From Polychytrium aggregatum (Eukaryota > Chytridiomycota > Chytridiomycetes > Polychytriales), in contig NW_026516228.1 of NCBI RefSeq assembly GCF_025602895.1, positions 551,001 through 615,000 on the forward strand: a stretch of DNA of 64,000 bases. Direction: 5' to 3'. Position 1 is the first letter of the stretch; every line of letters begins with the position of its first letter. Below are positions 1 to 13,599 of this stretch, piece by piece. The notes beneath the pieces were generated by a model. That model did no database searches and was not told where the DNA came from. It was given only the letters and a program-made list of their open reading frames with translations. The position numbers were made by a program, and so were the translations under genes.

Positions 1-1209
1 CGATGTGGGGGGGAGAGAATGGACTCTCTCTGCACGATCTGTGCGATCGGCGGACTGCAACGTTCTTTGGAATCGCATATATTGGGTCATTCGATGCCTC
101 CCCTCTGGGCAGCAGCCAACACCATGCCTTCCGCATCCGCAATGGCAGGGAACCATCGCCAAACCTGGCTTCCACACTTCTCCCTCCTCCCCCCTCTTTC
201 AAACCTGCTTGAAGGATAAAACCGAGCAGTGCCGGAATCGGGCGAGTCCCAGAATCGGATCCAACGAGTCTACAGTGTAGCACAGTGACAGTGACAGGGT
301 CAGCGTCGGCATCGGCATCGGCAACACTCCACTTCGTTGCACAGGCCCCGGGATCAGATAAAATCGACATTCAACAGTGTGATGAGGTTTGTAAGTCCTC
401 GTTCTGTCCGCCCGTCGATGGTTATCATCATCTCGACACTGCGGAAATCTCCCAACGCTTGGGTGTCGCAGGTGAATCATCTATTTTACCTTGTGAATGA
501 CGACGAGCCGAGAATTAGGCGCTATGGCAAGGAATCCGCATGGGCTGTCGACGGAAAGTGAGCGCGGATTAGCCAGCAGATCCAAGGTCTTCGACACCCG
601 AAATCAAGTGCAGGCGTGCCGTGTGGTGTGCTCGTCCCACATCCGTGTCGACGACTGCAAGCACCGCTGCTGACATCTCCCACAGAGGCGACGGTCAGCA
701 TGAGTCCTCCGACAAGGCTGAAACTATATGTAGATAGACTGTTTCGACATGGGGCATTCCGACCAATTGGTCATTTTATCATCCTTGGACGCGCCGGCAG
801 CGGTCGACGGACGGGACGAGCCACACTGGATTCGCAGAGATGCGCTTGCAGAGAGCGCACGGACTTACCGAAGGGACCTTCGGTCACCACAGCGCCGCCA
901 GGGCTGCCGAGAGCGACGAGGCGAGCATTGTTGCGAGCAATGTTGCGAGCAAAAGTCGCAGAAGGCGAGAACAGCAGGACGGTTTTGTCTGGGCCGCGTC
1001 ACCCCGTGACCGGGCCGATCACCAAGCCACGCCAAGCCACACCACCAATCAGCCGCGTCCAGACACGTGACTGTCATCAATGAAACTCATATCTGTGTGG
1101 CGCAGCGTTGGACTGGCACCGCCCCATGTTTCGTGTCCCGTCTGGTTCCCACGCCATGCTGCAGCTGGCGTTGGGTTGGGTTGGCTGCACTCATATGCGC
1201 CTGCTGCCG
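1..1209. other. No gene recognised
   Basis: Several short overlapping open frames exist in this GC-rich stretch, but none has recognisable domains, and no consistent exon chain with splice signals was found. It lies just downstream of the stop codon of the minus-strand CFAP73-like gene, so part of it is probably that gene's 3' flank. Confidence 0.4.
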
Positions 1210-3374
1210 TTACGAGTCGCCCACAACCGCCGCAAGCTTGCGCGCCCGCTCGCCGCGCTCATGGGCGACAGCTTGCTCGGCTTTTTGGATGATATCTGTC
1301 CGGGGCAACGAGGCACAACAGGCGGCAATCGAGTTAGTTTGACCGGCTGCCGTGACAGCCGATGCTCCTGCTCTGATTGTCCACGCGATCCCATCCGATC
1401 GCACTTACGCTGCAAATCGATGATGCGCTCCTGGATGGCATGCAGCTTCTCGGAAAACACCTTGGAGATATCGGCCTTGGTGTGCACCGACGATAGGGGC
1501 ATGGTCGTCATCGGCGACGAGGCCATTTGAGCATCGGCTCCCGATGCGGCGTTGTTGTTCTCTGAGTTTGGGGCATTCAGGAAATTGGTGCGGGTGGGCT
1601 TTTGGATGCGCACCGATATACGGTCAAAGATGTTGAAGATGGCAAGCTTGGCCTCGCCCAGCGTTCGCATCTACACAAAGGATAGCACTTGTGAGTCGAC
1701 CTACCGCGGCCACCCCTGTGGATAGCCTGCAGCGGCGATCATTGCATCACCTCCACAACGACGCAAACGAAGCCAAGCAGCTGAATACCCAAGCATACCC
1801 TCTCTTTTCCGGTCTTGTCCCGTTCCTCGAGCTTCTCGGCGAGATACGCGCAGTGCTGTTTCAAGCTGTCGTACTTTTTTTGCTGGGTTCCCAGCTGGGA
1901 GTTGAAAACTAAAATCAAATCCTGCTTATCCTGTCGTCCAAACGAGTGGGAGAAGACGAGTGTCATTGACCCGAGCATGATCAGTGTAGGATATGGCTGC
2001 CATTTCTGGGAGGACTCGGCATCGTACACACTTCACATCACACTTCACACTACACACTTCACACTTCACACTTCACACTTCACACTTCACACTTCATATG
2101 GTCGCGAGGCTATCTGGAGAGTGCTTTGGATGGCAAAGTGCTATCAACGCGCCATCTTCTATACGCCTGACTGGCTCGCCGTCGGTAAGCCTACCTTGAT
2201 GAGCTCAGCCAATGTACTCTGCTCCTTCTCCATTTGGTCCTGGTAGACTTGGACCATCTGAATCAGATCCTGATTTGTTTCGATCAGTGTCTTGTAGCGC
2301 ATCAATATGTCGTTGATGTGCGGCTCGTTCACGTCGAGGTAGTCCTGGGGCAAGATGTCGACCACGGATTGCAAGTATTGCTCATACACTTTGTACTTTT
2401 CTGCACAGGGGACGAGTCGAAGCAACAACGTTGCATGAGCTGGCTGAATTCTGTTCTCGCTCGCCACCAGTTGCTTCAGATGCTTTGCTACTGCCTGCGC
2501 CATTTCTCTGGCATTAATTGGCCTGCAGCTCACGTAGATTCAGCGCCGATGATCAGGCAACACATGGGCGACTCACTGAGCATGCTGAGGATCTTTTTGG
2601 CCTTGATTTGCTCCTCCTGCAGCTGCCGCTGGAGAGCACTAAGCTCTTGCTCCTGTCGATGAGACGGGGACAACGCACGTCAAGTCTCTGGGATGGCCAT
2701 GATAGATTCGGAGTATCCCGGGGACAGGTGTTGAGAGTCAGCAAAGGCCCTCGGATCTATGGCGTGCACCGCTGCCTGCCTTTTGCTCCTTGAGCTTCTT
2801 CTCTGTCTGGGCCTTCAGGTTCGCACGCTGCCGCTTGGCGTCGTTTTCTTTGAGGAACTTTTCAAACTTGAGCACCCGCTCCCGGATTTGTTTTTGCTAT
2901 GGAAAATGCGGCACCGGGAGAAGCATCAAGTGAGCCAAACGGTTGTGAGGGCGACAAACGCCAATGGCGAGTTACTTGGCTTGTCGCACTGCTGACTGAT
3001 GGGCAGATGTGCCTCATTCAGCTCTGAATCTGCAGCGCTTGTCCATAAAGCACAGGCTTGAATCGCAACTATACCTTGGTCCGTAGCTCTTCCTGTTTCT
3101 CACGACACTCCTCCATTCGCTTGGCAAACTCCTCGCGTTTCTTCTCAAGCATCGCCTGGACTTGCTGCATCTCTCGCTTCTTGTTGAGAAGGAGGGTGGA
3201 CTGCAGCGCCCTTCGATTCTCAAACAGCGACGACGGTTGAGCCTGGAAGAGCAGGGATGCGAACGGGACCCGCGAGTCGGTGTGATGCAGCGGGTTTAGT
3301 ATCATTGCCGATGTAGCAGCCCGCCGTCGCATTTGCATGGATAATCTGCCGATACGCGGAATGCCGAGCCACAT
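1210..3374 (-). CDS. CFAP73/CCDC42-family axonemal coiled-coil protein (7 exons)
   Basis: Exons on the minus strand: 3374-3075, 2896-2780, 2652-2577, 2490-2195, 1931-1799, 1670-1409 and 1295-1210; reading phase is preserved at every junction. The product is an almost continuous coiled coil with the DUF4200/CCDC42 hallmarks: an N-terminal KKREMQQVQAMLEKKREEF-like helix, then VLKFEKFLKENDAKRQRA, a YKTLIETNQDLI segment and, near the C-terminus, LGEAKLAIFNIFDRI. The family (CCDC42, CFAP73, algal MIA2/FAP73) anchors and regulates inner dynein arms in motile flagella, so a flagellated life stage is implied. Intron 2 can only be kept in frame with a GC donor (GC at 2779-2778). Intron 4 holds a 7-bp tandem repeat. 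The start is uncertain: an internal Met about 23 residues downstream is an alternative. The 5' ends of this gene and the myosin gene diverge. Confidence 0.8.
2026..2096. repeat. 7-bp minisatellite in intron of CFAP73-like gene
   Basis: Tandem CACTTCA-type units, with a few imperfect units at the left end, inside the intron between exon 4 (ending 2195) and exon 5 (starting 1931) of the minus-strand gene. Confidence 0.85.
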
Positions 3375-4662
3375 ACATCACTCGGAATCACAGGAATGTT
3401 GATGCTGGATGTCGCCAAGAGTCAGAGACGCGATACAAAATGCTTGTATGAGTACGCTTGGAGACACTCGATCGAGTCGACAGAACATTCACGGCGCTGT
3501 CGTGCGAGATCGAGCAAGTGCGGCTGGGTGCTCCGGCCGCCTCCTTGCACCCTCTCCCAGCCTTCCGATAGCTGATGTTCAGCAGCGGGGATCTTCCCTA
3601 CATTTTTCCGGCTCGCTGGGTCACAAAGGTTTCTTCTGAACGCTGAGGAATCGCGGGAATCGGGACTGTGTCTTCGACGCCGATCTTGGGGACGGGGAAC
3701 TGTGCGCTGAGACCCGGCAATACCCCCGATGATTTCGGCTGCGGCGACATGCCCGAACCCGAGCCCGAAGGCATGTCCGAGATATTGAGGTTTGGCGACA
3801 TTCCGGAGCGACAGCTGGCCAGGAGGTGTGAGCAAGCGGCGCTGGTATGGTTCTGGCTTGAGATGCAGCCTGATCGCAACGAGGCGGCCGCAACACACAA
3901 GCACCTCGCTTGCCAGCGCAGCGAGCCGACGACCAAGGGCGGGCCAGGTCTTGGCTTGGGTCTGTGATTCGACACCACAGCCGAGCTCTCCGAGCAAGAT
4001 AGACCTCAGCCCTGCAAAAGATAGACCTCGGTCTTGCACAAGACGCTCGGATTCCCACGCACCCCCGACTCCAGGGCCGTGCTCCGACAGCTCGAATTGC
4101 TCTGGAGCCTCAACGTCTTCCCAAGACAAACGGCCATCCCTGTCCAACACAACGCGCCGCCGCCAAGCGTCCGTGCAACGCTGCGCCGGCTGCGCTTCAT
4201 GAGGGGCGGTGCGATCCGCCACCCTTGGCCAGCTGAAAAGACAGCCCGTGCCCTCGACCGCGGCCTCTCTTCGTCGTCCCGCACCAGCGACAGCAGCAGC
4301 AGCCCACCCCCCCCGTCTCGCCAGACTGCTCGCCCTCGATGCCCGTCTCGGACTCTGATCGACAGCTCTGTGACAAGGCTCTTGCGCCTTACGATGAGGT
4401 ATCCGTTGGGGCTGCCGAGCAGGGGCACCAAGGGAGAGTGTGGGGTGAGGAGTGGCCAGCCGGACTGCCAAAACGGCATTGTCCGGTGGCTTGATGCTTG
4501 CTCGCTCGCTTGCTCGCTCGCTTGCTCGCTTGCCATCTGCCAGCCGCCTGGGATTCTCAACTCCTTTGTCGACGACTTTACTGCCGGCTCGGCAGCGCTC
4601 GATGGCGGCCCCCTCGCAACCATGCTCATCTGAACGACGTGTGCTCCGTTCGTCCTCTGCAG
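3375..4662. other. Divergent intergenic region; unresolved myosin 5' exon
   Basis: It separates the divergent CFAP73-like and myosin V genes and must contain both promoters and the missing first coding exon of the myosin. A 435-codon open frame on the minus strand (3422-4729) and a 199-codon one on the plus strand cover each other. Neither looks like a real protein, and both probably reflect high GC content. A short GCTTGCTCGCTC-type tandem repeat lies near 4493-4530. Confidence 0.45.
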
Positions 4663-7600
4663 ACGCAAGACACCGAGGTCTATTTCCAGGACGATCAAGA
4701 GTGCTGGATTGCTGCCAAGCTCCGGTCAAAGTATCGCGGCGAAGATAAAGTCAAGCTGGTGTTCGTCATAAGAGAGCGCAATAAGGTTCGCACCGTCGAT
4801 CCGGAGCGACGACAGCCGCCACTCCTTCCACATCGAGCATAGCGTGATCCTTGGCATGGCCCTACCAACGTCCATACACGACCCCGGCGTGACTCGGAAT
4901 CCTCACCCTCTCGCGCTGCACAACAGGAGGTCGTCCACGAGGAAGCCTATGAGAGCATGATTGCCAACAACTTTTCAAAGCTCCCTCCCCTCAAGAATCC
5001 CCCCGAGATCCTGGTAAGGGCGACGCCACCAAGAGGGCTAGAGTGGCCAACTCTGCAATTGGCATTGGCCGACGGGCCGAATACGGCTCAGCGCACCGTG
5101 GCCCATGGTTTTGCGCTGCCTGCTCCTGCGAGTGCCGATGCAATGTGAGGTCGTGCGATATGACTCTGACTGCTTGCGCCCCGCCCCACACCTCGCGGCT
5201 CTGGTGACATCCAGAATGGCCTCTATGATTTGTCGAGTCTCTCGTATCTCCATGAGTAAGTTACAAGACAGCGCTGCCTGGTTGCGACGGCAGCAGCATA
5301 TTCCTGACCCCTGGGCTACTTGTCTACTCCCCCCCAGAGCGGCGATTCTGCATGCTGTCAAGAACAGATACAAGAGCCTTCCGCACCAGATCTACACCTA
5401 TTCCGGCATCGTCTTGATCGCCATGAACCCCTTCTCGAACATGAGCGATCTCTACACCCAGCAAATGATGAAGCAGTACTGCAAGCGTCCCCGCCAGGAA
5501 TGCCAGCCCCATCTCTATGCCATCGCTGAGGACGCCTATCGCTCCATGATCCGCGACCGCAAAAACCAGTCCATCATCATCAGTGGAGAATCTGGTGCCG
5601 GAAAGACGCAGAGCGCCAAGGGCGTTATGCGGTACTTTGCTGCCGTCGACAACCTCGACAGCTTGGAGGACAACGAACAGCTCGGAGAGATCACTGAAGT
5701 CGAAGAGCGAGTCATGGCAACAAACCCCATTCTTGAGGTGGGTCTGATGCGATCGTATGCGGCTCCTGAGTTGTGGGCTAGCATCGTCTTGGTGGCAGTC
5801 TCTATACGCAATCTGGGCTGATCCGCTTCCCCACACCTTTGTCAGTCATTCGGCAATGCCAAGACGACCCGAAACGACAACAGTTCACGTTTCGGCAAGT
5901 ACATGGAAATCCTGTTCAGCACCCAGCCCGATTCGGCTCAGATCAAGGGTGCCAAGATTCGCACGTACCTGCTGGAGCGGTCCCGGCTGATTTTCCAGGC
6001 AGCCGAAGGTGAGGATGTAGCTCGCGGAAGGGAAGCTTGGCAGCATTTAAACTGGACCGACGACATCTGGACTGACAGAAACTGAATCGACGGATATTGA
6101 ATCGCAAAGCTTCCGTGCCGTGACTCACTTTACCCTGGCGAATCGTTCGCGTTGCGTTCCCCGTGTTTTACCGTTGACAGAACGAAACTACCACATTTTC
6201 TACCAGCTCTGTGCTTGCCATTTCAAGCAAGAAAAGAAACAGTTCGGCATCGATACTTGGGAGTCCTTCAAGTACCTCACCGGTGGTTCGACCGGTACCA
6301 TTCGAGGTGTTGACGATTCGAAGGACTTCAAGGACACCCAGGAGGCATTCTCGGCCGTCGGCGTCGACACGGCCACTCAATGGTAACGGCAGCGCTGATA
6401 TCCGTGCGGGACAAGGGCATGAGCGGTCTTGCACGAATAGCGGGTCTCCTGTTGCTACCACTCGGTCTCGGGGGAACCCGGCTTTTGTAGCGCCAGCACG
6501 GCTCTATGGCATCATGCAACGCTGCTAATTCATGTGTGGGCGCGTCTGTTCAGGAAAATCTTCCAAATCTGCGCCGCCATCTTGCACCTCGGCAACGTTG
6601 AGATCACTGGTGACAAGGACTCTTCCGAAATCGCCGGCGGCGACGCCGCCCTCGCCAAAGCCGCCAGTCTTCTCGAAGTTTCCGAGGGAGACCTGAAGCG
6701 CTGGATCACTCACAAGCGCCTGGTTTTGCGTGGTGAAGCAAATGACAAGCAGATCGGTGTCGAGCTGGCCGTGGCTGTGCGCGACTCGGTCGCCAAGTAC
6801 ATTTACAGCATGCTGTTTGACTGGCTCGTCAAACTGATCAACAGCAAGCTCGTCGATGACGGTATCGAAGACCCGAGCGAGCTGAACTTTATCGGCGTGC
6901 TTGATATCTACGGGTGAGTCAGGCTTCCCAGTGGATACACGTGCGTGCTGGGGACCGAGCTGTCCGTTCGGCTCTCATGCATCCGATCAATGCGCTGGAG
7001 TTGCATGGGAGGCATAGAATGTGTGTAAAAGGGAACCCATGCAGGGTTGACGGTATGGCTGACTCGCCCTGCCACGACCCCCACGACCCGCACCACGCCA
7101 CCACCGCCCCGACCGCCACCACCGCCACGACCGCCACGTAGATTCGAACACTTCCAGGTCAACTCCTTTGAGCAGTTCTGCATCGTAAGTTCCGGTCCCA
7201 GTCCAGGGCGGTGTCGGGCATATTGCTTGCGTGCGGGCTGAAAGCGCATTTGACCTACCTCGAGCACATCTGACTTGGAACTTTGTATCGCATCCCAACA
7301 ACGCAGAACTTTGCCAACGAGAAGCTCCAGCAGGAATTCACCCATCACGTCTTTGACTTGGAACGCAAGCTGTACGAGGAGGAGCAGATCATGTGGCCCA
7401 ACATCAAGTTCACCCAGAATAAGCCCTGCATCGAGCTTATCGAAAACAACATCCTCAAGACCCTCGACGACGCCGTCAAGACCAACCAGAAGGAGGACAT
7501 TCTCCTGAATCTGCTCCATGACACCAACGGAAAGCACGCCTTTTATGAACGGCCCCGTATTCGCCCGAACGAGCTCTTCAGGATCAAGCACTATGCTTGC

Positions 7601-10600
7601 GACGTCGAGTATTCGATCAAGGGCTTCGTCGAGAAGAACCGAGACACCGTCTCAGATGAAATCCTGGCTCTCTTGCGTGCCTCCGAGATGCAGGTGTTGC
7701 GGGATATTGTGCAGACCGCTCCTGAAGAACCGGCACCTCTGGCACGCACGGCTACGGTCCGTGGTGGTGCTGGCTCAAAGCAGACCCTTGGCGCGGTCTT
7801 CAAGCGGTCGCTCAACGAGCTCATGTCCACTCTGGGCGGAACGCAGGCGCACTACATCCGTTGCATCAAGCCCAACTCGGCCAAGCGTGCCTTTGAGTTT
7901 GAGCCCAAGATGGTTCTGGAGCAAATGCAGGCTTGCGGTATCCTCGAGACAATCAAGATCTCGAACGAAGGCTATCCCTCCAAGTGCACCTATGACGAAT
8001 TTCGCCGCAACTACTCGTGCCTGTTTGACGATCCGGACTTTGAGACCAAGGATTCTCGCCAGGTCACCGAGCTCATCATGGAGAAGCGCCAGGCCGAGAA
8101 AGACAAGTTCCAGTTCGGCTTGACACGGGTCTTCTTCCGGGCTGGCCAGGTGGCTCTGCTGGAGCAGGAAGTCCAGAAGCGCAAGTACGAAGTTATTACG
8201 AACGTCCAGCGCCACATTCGCATGGTCAACCAGCGCAATGCCTTCGTCACACTTGTTCAGTCGGCCACCATGATCCAGACAGGCATGTATCCGTATACGC
8301 ATTCACGGCTCGAAAGCGCTGCTGCGACGCAATCTGCTGATGCCTACGTCCTGCCTTGCCGCGCTGCATCTGTGCTGAACTGCCGACTCACCTGGAAACC
8401 GCCATGTCCATTCGTCTGCCTCATGAAATCGCTCAGAGTGGAGACAGACTCTCGCCCGTCATGCGGCCAAGGCCGAGCTCGAGCGCCTGAGAGAGGAGCA
8501 CCGCCTCAAGTGCATCGTCTTTGTTCAGTCGATGGTCCGCCGCCGAAACTCGATGAACCTTTGCGCGGAACTGTTTGCCCAGAAACGTGCCGTCACGCTC
8601 GTCTCCAAGAACTTCCGCCGCTTCATCCAGCAAAAGCAGTACAACGAGCTCCGCCGTGCCATTATCTTTGTGCAGGCCAGCATTCGGTGCATCCCTGCCC
8701 GCGATGAGTATCGCCAGCTCAAGGTCGACGCCAAGCAACTTGGCAGTCTGCAGCAAAAGATGCAGACCTCGACGGCCCAGTACGAGCGCAAGCTTTTGGA
8801 GCTGCAGGTTCTGTTGAATACCAAGACCGCAGAGAACGAGGCCCTTCAGGAGCAGCTCTCCAAGATGGAACGCATCAAGGAGTCGCTCAGCGAGAGGGCC
8901 AAGGTGTTCAACGAACGGCGTAAGGAAACCGAGGCCGAGCGCGAGGAGCTCTCGTCCGGCATGCAGAGTCGATACAACGAACTTGAGGATCGCTACAATG
9001 CTCTCCAGGCCGAAGTCTCTGTCCTCAAGAGCCAGAGTGCTGCCGACAGGAGTGCCAAGCTCGACCTGGAGAGGACTCTGCGTGAAAAGATTGAAGAAAA
9101 TCTCAAGCAGAGTGAGCTGTTGGCCCAGCTCCGCCAGGATAACACCGTGGAGACCATTGAGAAGCTCCAGCTCGAGCTCAATGCGCTCAAGGAGCAGGTC
9201 AAGCGCACGGAAGCCGTCAACAGCATGTGGAGCAAGCTGCGACAGAGCGTTGTTGGCAACGAGGACGAAAAGTCGACCGGCTTGAAGGTCAGGGGTGTGC
9301 CCAAGCGCTCCTTTACCACCATGCTGCCGTCCCGGAAGGATGGCGAAGCGTCCCCGAGCCCTACTCGTCCTTCTGCCGCTCTTGACCTCAGTGGCGTCGG
9401 CTCTGGGCCATTGGACCGTCGCGCTGCCCCCATGAGCCCCTCTGCTGGTCTTGCTCTCGATAGTACGAGCAGCAGCAACAGCAACCTTGGAAGCAATCCC
9501 AGCAGCCCTGGGGCGTTGAAGCGCCACACAAGCACCAAAGTAATCAAGAAAAGCGTAAGTAGCCGCGCGCGAGGCAGCGACTTGAATGCAGAAACGATGC
9601 AGGGCTCAGATGGTCGGCGAAAACCCTGCACATCGCCAAGCACATAACCATGAATGGTGTCGAATCGAGTATGGACAAGGGGTCTCCGAGGCTGCGCTCT
9701 TAGCGCCACCCTCCCTCCTCACCATTGCCGCTGAGTCAATGTTCTCCAACTTCTGCCGTTTGCACAGCCCGAGCAGCTCGTTGCCTATGTCAGCCATCGT
9801 TCGACCCATACCGAGATGATCGAGGGACTCATTACGAACCTGAAAGTCCCCACTCAGATGGAGGGAGAGATCTTGACGAAGGAGGATGTGACTTTCCCAT
9901 CCCACTTCTTTGCGCGCGTGTTTGATTATCTGATCGACCACCAGCAAATCGAGGCCATGGCGCTGCTCAAGGATGATGTGCATAAAGGTAGTTGTCGGAT
10001 TAAGAGCGATCTGCTGCAGTGCCGATAGCCGATTGTCTGCAGGCACTGGAGTGTCCGCGGTCGTGTACGTCGTCCGGTGCTGATTGGCCATTTCTCATGC
10101 CGAATCACACGCTATTTCGATACGATATTCCCTCCGGTTTAACATTCATCCCTGACTCTGGGGGTACGTGCTCGCCATCAGCCATACGCCAGAATATCCG
10201 CAACTTTGAAGACATTGCCAAAATCTCCTTCTGGGTAGTCAACGTCATCGAGCTGAATGATGCTGTCCGAACCTCAATCCTCCGACTCAACAACGAAACG
10301 GACGCCAAGAAGCGCTCCTCGCAACAGGCGGCTGTCACGATTCTTGGCGACTTTACCATCGATATCGACAGCACGCTCAAGGAGGTTCGCTACAAGTGGC
10401 AGGTGCATCTGCGCAAGCTGATCGATCCCATGATCGTGCCCGTCATGATCGAGGAGCAAACACTACAGGGCCTCGAGTGCCCTATCTCTGTCAAGCAAGC
10501 GCAAAGCTCGTGGGGCTTGTGGGGCAGCAGCAAAGCAGCTGAAGTCACGTACAAGATGAGCGACATGACTCGGTTTCTCTCCGAGGTGTGGTCGGTTATG

Positions 10601-11429
10601 CTCGCCTACCATCTCCCCCAGGAGGTCTATCTCCCTATTATGTGGGATCTCTGCGAGCTGATCGGCATGAAGGCATTCAACGAGCTCATGACCCGCCGCA
10701 GCTTTGGCACCTTCCGACGGGGCATGCAGATCCAGGCGAATGTGACCCAGCTGCAGGAGTGGTTTACCCACCACAATATCGAAACCGGTGGGTCTCTGTG
10801 CTCTTTTGTTTGATGCTGCACCTACATCAGACAGAACTTGTGGCAGACTCGCGGCTCTGCGTCAACAGAATCATCTGGCTGGGGAGCACCACGGTACGAT
10901 ATGCTGGCTCATCCAACCCCGAATCGCGTGTTCTTGCGCTTGCGTCCTTCACTCTTTGCCAGGATGGTTCCTCTCGCCGATCCGGCAGTCGGCTAAGATC
11001 TTGACCCTCGCCAAGACCATTGAGATGTGCGAGAGCATCTACGAGAGCAGCAGCGACCTCAGCAAGCTGCAGATTCTGACGCTGCTGCAGAACTGCCATC
11101 CCAACGATCCCGAGGCCCCGGTGAGCAGAAGCGGATGTTGCGCCCTGCGTGCTGGGAAGAGAGGGCGTGCGCCTCGCCACGACGGGATCGCATTCTGACT
11201 CGCTATCTACCAACTGCCTTCTCTAACACAGGTGACACCCGAGCTGCTCGCCAAAGTCACACAGGATCAAGTTGCAAGCCAGGACTTCCATCTGCTCTTC
11301 AACTTGGATGAGTACAACGCGCCCCTGGAGATCCCGCGAAACGAATATCTCGAGCTGAGCATCGCGATTCCTCAGTGGATCATGTACACCAAGTTCGAGA
11401 AGATCACCAAGGATCTCTTGAACAACTGA
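4663..11429 (+). CDS. Class V myosin heavy chain (fungal Myo2/Myo5-type), 5' exon missing
   Basis: Exons: 4663-4785, 4927-5013, 5215-5255, 5338-5737, 5846-6008, 6181-6382, 6554-6913, 7142-7184, 7307-8286, 8444-9554, 9768-9987, 10182-10787, 10963-11120 and 11232-11429. All junctions are GT-AG and phase-consistent, giving 1563 residues plus an unresolved N-terminal exon. Domains in order: an N-terminal SH3-like subdomain; the motor with P-loop GESGAGKT (about residue 168), switch [11 protein letters not shown] and switch II DIYGFEHF; a neck with IQ-like segments from about residue 790; a coiled coil (about 900-1110); a Ser-rich linker; and a C-terminal DIL/globular cargo domain (for example KISFWVVN and [13 protein letters not shown]). 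Class V myosins carry vesicles and organelles along actin and drive polarised growth. The 8286/8444 junction is the least certain because alternative sites exist. Confidence 0.93.
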
Positions 11430-12134
11430 GCAGCCGAGCAAATGTGCCATCTGTCGGCGAGAGCAGCGCTGATGCAAGGTAGCGAGCCGGTGCAGCCGCG
11501 GAGCGACTGCTGGCACTATGGGGACTTGTGAATCACTACAGTGTATCCAAATTACTGAGCATCCTTCACATCAACGATCTCCTGTGGTGGTGTGGGAGTG
11601 TGGTGCACGTATTCAATCACCTGGACCGTCGAGATGCCAAGCAGAGAGAGTCGCCGGGCCACCACGCTTCAGGACCTCCATGTTTTCTGGACCTCCATGG
11701 TTTCTGGACCCAGGAAGGCAACAGCCCTGGCCCCGGTTTCGTTCTGGGACGCTGGCCAATACGCATCGGCGGTGGCGATGACCGGGTGCGCAGTTTGGAT
11801 CTCCGCCTCAAGAGTCTCCGCTTCCGTCCTCGCCTCTCCCCCGCCCGTTCACAACCAGCTTCTCTCCGATCACCCCCAGCTGAAAATCTTGCATCGGCAC
11901 TCTGGCATCTGCGAACACCGGCCTGCACACCGATTCTTGTTCAGAGCGTCGATACGGCATTCCGACAGCACCGTCAAGGGGCCGTTTCATACAATCGGCA
12001 ACTCTTGCTCGATATCCACTGTCTCGTCCATCACACAACCCGATCGAATCGGCTGGCTGGCTGCACCTCTCGCTCCGGCCCTTTCTTGTCCCTCTGGCGT
12101 CATCCTCTCTCCTGTATCTCCCCCCCCCAACTCC
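11430..12134. other. Intergenic, nothing recognised
   Basis: Downstream of the myosin stop codon. Overlapping open frames on both strands have no recognisable motif. A pyrimidine-rich tract ends just before the start codon at 12135 and may be the 5' leader of the next small gene. Confidence 0.4.
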
Positions 12135-12727
12135 ATGTCTGACCTGCGACAGATATCGCCCTGCTTCGGCGAGTCCCACGAGCAGTCTCAGGGCGTGCTG
12201 GGCAGCAAGCGGAAGGCCAATGCGGAGAGTGGTGAGGTGAGTCATACAATCCTTGAGATCGCTGTCGACTGTTTGGATTTTACCGACCGGACGCGACGAG
12301 ACTCGTCTTTCTTATGTGCGGTAACCCGGGCTGATGCATTTCCAACGCATCCGCATCTTGCTGGGCTGGGCTCGCGCTGGAGATTGCATGGATCGGCAAA
12401 GAAGATCCTTCAGGGATCGGTGGGGGTCTGCTTGGGCACCGCACTCACAATTGGAGAATCCTGGTGCTCATTTCCTGCATGCAAGTTAATGTCATCGCAA
12501 CCAACTCTCGACGATAACAGGCGGCCGCGTCGTTTGCACTGGAAAGTCAGCCTCCCGTTCATGAACGCAGCATCGCACATGCAAAGAAAAAGTCAAGCTC
12601 GTCTCTCAACCTAGATGCAGGCCAGCAGGTCGTCCCAACGCCTCAGGGACCGCCATGTAACTCGTTCATCGCTTCGCCGTGGTGTCTACCACTCCCATCC
12701 TCACAGCAGCAACAGCAGCAGCAGTAG
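12135..12727 (+). CDS. Small uncharacterised protein with C-terminal polyQ
   Basis: Two exons, 12135-12236 and 12521-12727, joined by a GTGAGT donor and an AACAG acceptor in phase 0, give a 102-residue protein. It starts MSDLRQISPCF, contains KRK and KKK basic clusters and a Ser run, and ends in a run of seven Gln encoded by a CAG/CAA tract directly before the stop. No family is recognised. The phase-0 splice joining two otherwise short open frames is the main support. It could be a nuclear protein, but that is speculation from the basic clusters. Confidence 0.45.
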
Positions 12728-13599
12728 AAAGCGGTCAGCCTTGGTCGATAGCCAACCGCATACGATGAGGGGCGGCTGCACGCCGTGAAATCCTATGAGT
12801 ATATTATCCTATCTGCTCGCCTTCTATTGAGGTTCTATTGGCCGCATCCCGGTCCGTGCGTAGGGGCCACTCCGGCAGCGAGTAGGTGAATACAGGCGAT
12901 GTCATAAACCCTATCTGTGCGAAGCAGCGGCCGCCGTCGACGGCAGTATTGGGCTATTCCTCGAATACCTCGTCATTATCGAGTCCTTCCAATCACACAG
13001 TCGGTCTCACCACCATCGACAGTATGGCAGAATCAAAGTGTCGGCGAGACCCGGTCGCAAGGCAAACGACGCAACCAGGACCGTCCCCAATGAGCAGACT
13101 TTGGCCATCCCTTTTCTTCGTCGAGTTTTATCGGCATCCGCAAAGCGCCTGAATCACTGCGACACGCTGACTCCTGGACCAGATACGGTCTGGAGTCGTC
13201 TGCCGGGCACATCCAACGGCCCCCCAAAGATAGGCAGCAGCCAGCAAGCCTACGCGTTCTCACGACGGATCGTCGTCCTTACCACTTCAGTTGAGTGTTC
13301 GGCACCACCGCCATTGGCCAAGAGGCATTGCCGGGTGCTACTGAGGCCGCAAATATCTTCCGCAACTGGACAGCACTTCGCCGACAATGACTGGGGGTCT
13401 GGGCAGCGGGTCGCCGCGCCATCCCGTGCGGATCGCGGATGTGGCCATCCAACTCGGCTGCTTCCAAAACATAGACATGTTTCAGCGAGGGTAAACATAT
13501 TTCCTGCTCGAGGCATCATCGACGTGCCAGAGCTCGGGTAGCCGTCGGCAAGCCAGAGTCCAACTGCCTCCACGAGAGCTGCACGCTTGGCCGCAGAAT
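12728..13599. other. Intergenic or 5' region of FAM135-like gene
   Basis: Probably contains the promoter and possibly the first exon of the FAM135-like gene. A segment around 13113-13135 reads LFFVEFYRH in one frame, reminiscent of the first strand of FAM135 proteins, but no phase-consistent join to the next exon could be established. Confidence 0.35.

Noticed and set aside
3422-4729. 435-codon minus-strand open frame and overlapping plus-strand frame
   Set aside because: Composition follows GC bias, no motif is seen, and the region overlaps the myosin SH3-like exon on the other strand.
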